Assembly: GCA_017983695.1 (NCBI GenBank) | Contig: JAGOAX010000010.1 | Location: forward strand, 128,716-192,715 | From: Ferruginibacter sp. | Lineage (GTDB): Bacteria > Bacteroidota > Bacteroidia > Chitinophagales > Chitinophagaceae | Direction: 5' to 3' | DNA: 64,000 nucleotides | In this document: positions 61,063-64,000 of the stretch, in pieces | Layout of the letters: every line of letters begins with the position of its first letter | How positions within the stretch are numbered: the first letter of the stretch is position 1 | Notes under the pieces: generated by a model | Databases searched by the model: none | What the model saw: only the letters and a program-made list of their open reading frames with translations | Told to the model about the DNA's origin: nothing | Position numbers and translations under genes: made by a program

Positions 61063-62294
61063 AACGGTAGTGCTTTCATTAGTGGATGATCGTCTTTTAA
61101 ATTTTCCGGCGTAAGTGTTGGTAATATCTTTTCTGTTTTATCAAGCAGTGTTGTCATAAAACTCCGGAATAACATCATTGCCGGTGGATTTTGCTCAACA
61201 ATCATTGAGTACATACTTACCGGCCGGTAAGGAATATCGCCAATTTTATCTTTATTCAAATCATACCCATCATATTTATCCCAGTAATTATAATTGAAAG
61301 TATTTAACACCAGGCTACCGTTCGTGCCTACATCAAATGTGTTGTTAATAAAATTGCTGTTGCTTAAACTAATATCCATACAGCTGGCCTGTATCTTCAT
61401 TGCCCAGCCGTTACTTTCAAAAATATTTTTCTCCATGGTAATGCGGCTGGCACCTTCCATGTGGATACCTATGGTATTTTTTTTAAAATGGTTGTTTTCA
61501 ATATAACTGTCCGAAATTTCTTTCAATAACAAACCGTAGGCAGCGTCGCCCCAGTTCTCTTCAAAGTAATTATGAAACATTTTTACATTTTTGCTGAACA
61601 TTACTGCCACACCTGCCCCATTATTTTTAAAGATGTTGGTTATATAAGCATCATTATTACTAAACATAAAATGTAACCCATAGCGCAGGTTTTTAACAGA
61701 TGTATTGCGCCAGATAACAGAATTGGTTACAAATTCAAAATAAATACCGTCACGATGCCCTGAAACTGTATTAGCAATTATTTTCATGCTGTCGCTTTTC
61801 CAGCAATGAATACCGTTGCCGCTTTGCTGCTCCTGTTCACCAAATGCTGTTAAGTGATTGTTTTCAATAGTGCAGTTGGTGCCGTATTGCGAATAGATAC
61901 CAAAAAAAGTATCTTCCAGAATATTATTCCGTACAATAACATCCCGTACGTTGTAAATTTTTATTCCTGCATAATCTTCTATACTGGAAACGCCTGAATG
62001 AATTATTTTAAACCCGTCAACAAGTACACCATTTGCTTTAACAGAAATAATTTCGTATTGATGTTCGCCATCTAAAACAGGATGATTGCTACCAATTAAG
62101 GCAATGGTTTTGGTAATAACTAAATTTTGTTCTTTATAATTTCCTGCATCTACTAAAACTGTATCGCCATTTACTGCTATGGCTAATGCCTGTTGAATAG
62201 TTTTTACTGCCTGCTGCTTACCAACTTTTATTGTTTTTGCCCCTGCAGTAAAACTAAAAGCTAAAAAGAATAATATGTAGTAAAAAAATTTCAC
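61059..62294 (-). CDS. nosD: NosD, periplasmic copper-processing factor
   Basis: 411 residues: signal peptide (ending AGA-KTIKV), then a right-handed parallel beta-helix built of CASH/PbH1 repeats (about 50-330, for example NILEDTFFGIYSQYG, NNHLTAFG, NYFEENWGDAAYGLL). The beta helix carries copper to NosZ through a NosDFY complex. It lies between nosL and nosF with four-base overlaps, as in other nos operons. Confidence 0.95.
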   Translation of the reverse strand: MKFFYYILFFLAFSFTAGAKTIKVGKQQAVKTIQQALAIAVNGDTVLVDAGNYKEQNLVITKTIALIGSNHPVLDGEHQYEIISVKANGVLVDGFKIIHSGVSSIEDYAGIKIYNVRDVIVRNNILEDTFFGIYSQYGTNCTIENNHLTAFGEQEQQSGNGIHCWKSDSMKIIANTVSGHRDGIYFEFVTNSVIWRNTSVKNLRYGLHFMFSNNDAYITNIFKNNGAGVAVMFSKNVKMFHNYFEENWGDAAYGLLLKEISDSYIENNHFKKNTIGIHMEGASRITMEKNIFESNGWAMKIQASCMDISLSNSNFINNTFDVGTNGSLVLNTFNYNYWDKYDGYDLNKDKIGDIPYRPVSMYSMIVEQNPPAMMLFRSFMTTLLDKTEKILPTLTPENLKDDHPLMKALPL

Positions 62295-62731
62295 TGCTTA
62301 ATTAATTCGTTCCAGTTAACAACAGCGCCTTGATAATGCTGCTGTATAAACTTTAAACTATCTGCACTTTCAAATGCCACAATATTTCCTCCCATCGGGC
62401 TTCTGAGAGCTTCGCTTTTAAATAGTAATGCCTGCTTAATGTTTATCAACTTATGGTTGCCGGTAAAGTCAGTTATATAAATATCTTTTATTGCTGCCTG
62501 CTGCAGGTCGTTGGTTTTTAAATAGCCGACCAGGCAATGCACATCATCAAACTTAAACTGCTTTCCTTTATTAGTAACAATCTCTGCCCCAAACTTAGCA
62601 TCGCTAATTGTCATCTTGCAGGAATAACAATTGTCGACACCTAATTTTAAAGGACCGGGAGCTGTATTGCACGACAATAAACTCATTGCCGCTACAACTA
62701 TTATCGCACTAAAAATATTTTTGTTTTTCAT
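62291..62731 (-). CDS. nosL: NosL, copper-binding lipoprotein
   Basis: 146 residues with lipobox SLLSC (Cys21) and the copper site CYSCKM (Cys35, Cys38, Met40), then FKFDDVHCLVGYL and PMGGNIVAF. NosL supplies Cu(I) to NosDFY for CuZ assembly. ATG 62731 is chosen because it overlaps the upstream gene's TGA by four bases. The longer frame would overlap further and lacks a signal. Confidence 0.94.
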   Translation of the reverse strand: MKNKNIFSAIIVVAAMSLLSCNTAPGPLKLGVDNCYSCKMTISDAKFGAEIVTNKGKQFKFDDVHCLVGYLKTNDLQQAAIKDIYITDFTGNHKLINIKQALLFKSEALRSPMGGNIVAFESADSLKFIQQHYQGAVVNWNELIKQ

Positions 62732-63315
62732 TTTGATTTTTTTGCAAAGCGCCATGCTGCAATTACACATAAAAACAGTATCGCTCCTGCACCAACAAAA
62801 ATCCAGCCGCCAATATCGGGCATTGAGTATGCACCAAAGTTGAGCAACTGTTTAAACCCAATAAGCGGTGGTTGATAGGCCATACCGGGAACAATAATTG
62901 CAGCATCAGGATTTAAATTATGCCCGTAATTATATTCCCAGCGCCAAAAATCGTACATCGCCAACACACCAAAACATACAAATAGTACAAAAAGGATATT
63001 GAGTATTTTTCTTTTACCAATAAAACCGGTTACAATAAATGCTGCAGCAAAAAATCCAATTAAATAAGGCAGCACTGTAAACTCTATAAAGTCTTCGGTA
63101 TGCAAAGTCTTCATACCTATGTAATGGTTAAGGCCATTTATAATATCTACGTTACCGCCTAATTTGTCGGGATAAATTAATAACATCAACCCTTCGGGGT
63201 ATTGCGGTGCAACAAGGTCGATGCGCCACATCGGCACAAATAAGACAACAACTAATGCCAATCCGCAAAATATTAACAACATTCTTATCCATTGCTGCAG
63301 TTGTACCTTTTTCAT
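62728..63315 (-). CDS. Membrane protein encoded between nosZ and nosL
   Basis: 195 residues, about four membrane helices (12-32, 83-102, 108-124, 168-188) and a long extracytoplasmic loop with MWRIDLVAPQYPEGLMLLIYP and a WRWEYNYGHNLNPDAAI segment. No Cys pairs. Its fixed place between nosZ and nosL suggests a role in electron transfer or NosZ maturation, perhaps analogous to NosB of clade II clusters in Epsilonproteobacteria, which I cannot confirm by sequence. Four-base overlap with nosL. Confidence 0.75.
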   Translation of the reverse strand: MKKVQLQQWIRMLLIFCGLALVVVLFVPMWRIDLVAPQYPEGLMLLIYPDKLGGNVDIINGLNHYIGMKTLHTEDFIEFTVLPYLIGFFAAAFIVTGFIGKRKILNILFVLFVCFGVLAMYDFWRWEYNYGHNLNPDAAIIVPGMAYQPPLIGFKQLLNFGAYSMPDIGGWIFVGAGAILFLCVIAAWRFAKKSK

Positions 63316-63341
63316 CTTTGCACTTTTAATGATTATAAAAA

Positions 63342-63364
63342 GGAACAGGGATAAACCCTGTTCC
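63342..63364 (-). terminator. Hairpin after nosZ, within the nos operon
   Basis: A nine-base stem GGAACAGGG/CCCTGTTCC with a five-base loop, followed by TTTTT on the minus strand, 20 bases after the nosZ stop. It can end or process transcripts so that NosZ is made in excess of the assembly factors. Confidence 0.8.
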
Positions 63365-63383
63365 CTACTTCATGCTCAACACT

Positions 63384-64000
63384 TTATTTTTTATTGGCAG
63401 AGTCAGCAACGGGATAGTTTTTGCCGGTACTAAACAGTAAAGGCACATTACTTCCTGCAGGTGACACCCTTATATAACCTGTCATTTCCTGGTGCAATGC
63501 ACTACAAAAATCGGTGCAATACATAGGAAATGTACCTACTTTACTTGGTAACCATTTCAATGTTTGTGTTTCGCCAGGCATAATCAGCAATTCGGCATTT
63601 GCCGCTCCTTTAATAGCAAAGCCATGCGGTACATCCCAATCCTGCTCCAGGTTGGTTACATGAAAATAAACTTCATCTCCCATTCGTATACCTTCAATAT
63701 TATCTGGTGTAAGGTGAGAACGGATGGCGGTCATATATACATGAACTTTGTTTCCTTCCCGAACAACTTTTGTTGCAGCTTCGCCATTGGCGAAGTATGG
63801 GTGCTTGTTTTCTTCGAGTTTAAAGAATTTCTGCGAATTATTTTTTATAAGGTCTGCAGAAATTATCTGGGCATAGTGCGGTTCGCCTATTGTTGGAAAA
63901 TCAAGAATCAACTGCATCTTATCTCCACTGATATCATACAACTGGGCACTCTGCGATAATTCGGGGCCGGTTGGTAAATACCTGTCTTTTGTAATTTTAT
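63384..64000 (-). CDS. nosZ: Nitrous-oxide reductase, C-terminal part (cut by window edge)
   Basis: 205 codons of the 3' end. The frame continues past base 64000, so the signal peptide and the CuZ propeller are missing. The C-terminal cupredoxin carries the CuA site: His in DWDVPHGFAI, then CTDFCSALHQEM with two Cys, His and Met. Sequence KDRYLPTGPELSQSAQLYDISGDK precedes it, in the style of clade II NosZ. It reduces N2O to N2 in the periplasm. First gene of the operon seen here. Confidence 0.95.
   Translation of the reverse strand, partial: KITKDRYLPTGPELSQSAQLYDISGDKMQLILDFPTIGEPHYAQIISADLIKNNSQKFFKLEENKHPYFANGEAATKVVREGNKVHVYMTAIRSHLTPDNIEGIRMGDEVYFHVTNLEQDWDVPHGFAIKGAANAELLIMPGETQTLKWLPSKVGTFPMYCTDFCSALHQEMTGYIRVSPAGSNVPLLFSTGKNYPVADSANKK

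Noticed and set aside
1..64000. CRISPR arrays, tRNA/rRNA genes, prophage or IS elements
   Set aside because: I looked for regularly spaced repeats, cloverleaf-like GGTTCGA-type segments, integrases and transposases and saw none.

Overview
This window is a stretch of chromosome from a member of the Bacteroidota, most likely the Chitinophagia/Chitinophagaceae. The placement is inferred from several signs: T9SS-type C-terminal sorting domains, the gliding lipoprotein GldH, a DUF6089 barrel beside uppS-bamA-ompH-ompH, many Bacteroidota-type -7 promoter boxes (TAnnTTTG), starts without Shine-Dalgarno sequences, and a nos cluster of clade II gene order. The DNA is AT-rich by eye and almost fully coding. 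I see no tRNA, rRNA, CRISPR array, prophage or complete insertion sequence.

Layout. 1-1409: end of a sensor kinase and its OmpR-type regulator, converging on a lone batD. 3406-8859: SDR, YjjG-like phosphatase, a very small Cys-rich secreted peptide, psd, cdsA, a CPBP protease and divergent dusB. 8856-14743: small membrane proteins, an anchored glutathione peroxidase with a lipoprotein partner, ALDH, tadA, a minimal T9SS-tagged protein, sodA. 14744-15612: the yidD-rnpA-rpmH block. 15770-21426 (all minus): murI, two ompH/skp, bamA, uppS. 21583-27059: a three-gene surface block (DUF4838-like T9SS protein, SGNH protein, MBOAT acyltransferase) lying between uppS and its usual neighbour DUF6089 (27148-27999). 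Then come gldH, yicC, a GNAT, an lpxD-like acyltransferase, a carboxypeptidase-regulatory-like protein, an epimerase, hydroxyacyl-CoA dehydrogenase, OmpA- and lipocalin-like lipoproteins, pheS, a polysaccharide deacetylase lipoprotein and a BI-1/YccA protein.

39005-41786 is an arsenic operon: methyltransferase, arsR, arsM and a GNAT-ArsC fusion. Its promoter carries a 12-7-12 inverted repeat. 41930-42721 is an AIM24 protein. 42857-49912 is a TetR-controlled tripartite RND efflux operon (tetR-tolC-adaptor-pump) whose promoter is covered by a 9-10-9 inverted repeat. 50093-57982 holds DUF502, an S1/P1-like nuclease, serC, a DUF922 protease-like protein, DUF1015, a TPR protein, a 2TM protein and a long-chain acyl-CoA ligase.

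58111-64000 is a nitrous-oxide respiration locus: nosZ (only its 3' part is present), an integral membrane protein, nosL, nosD, nosF, nosY, then a hemerythrin and a group III truncated haemoglobin in the same tightly packed operon. A convergent fasciclin lipoprotein has an FNR/CRP-like half-palindromic site at about -41.5 from its inferred start of transcription.

The least expected signal is a family of C-rich palindromic repeats (six copies). Four of them form two inverted pairs, resembling REP doublets (REPINs). One pair supplies the stop codon of a nuclease gene and the N-terminal codons of serC. Another palindrome lies in frame inside the deacetylase gene. Three genes (murI, pheS, gldH) have a TAnnTTTG box exactly four bases before ATG, which suggests leaderless mRNAs.
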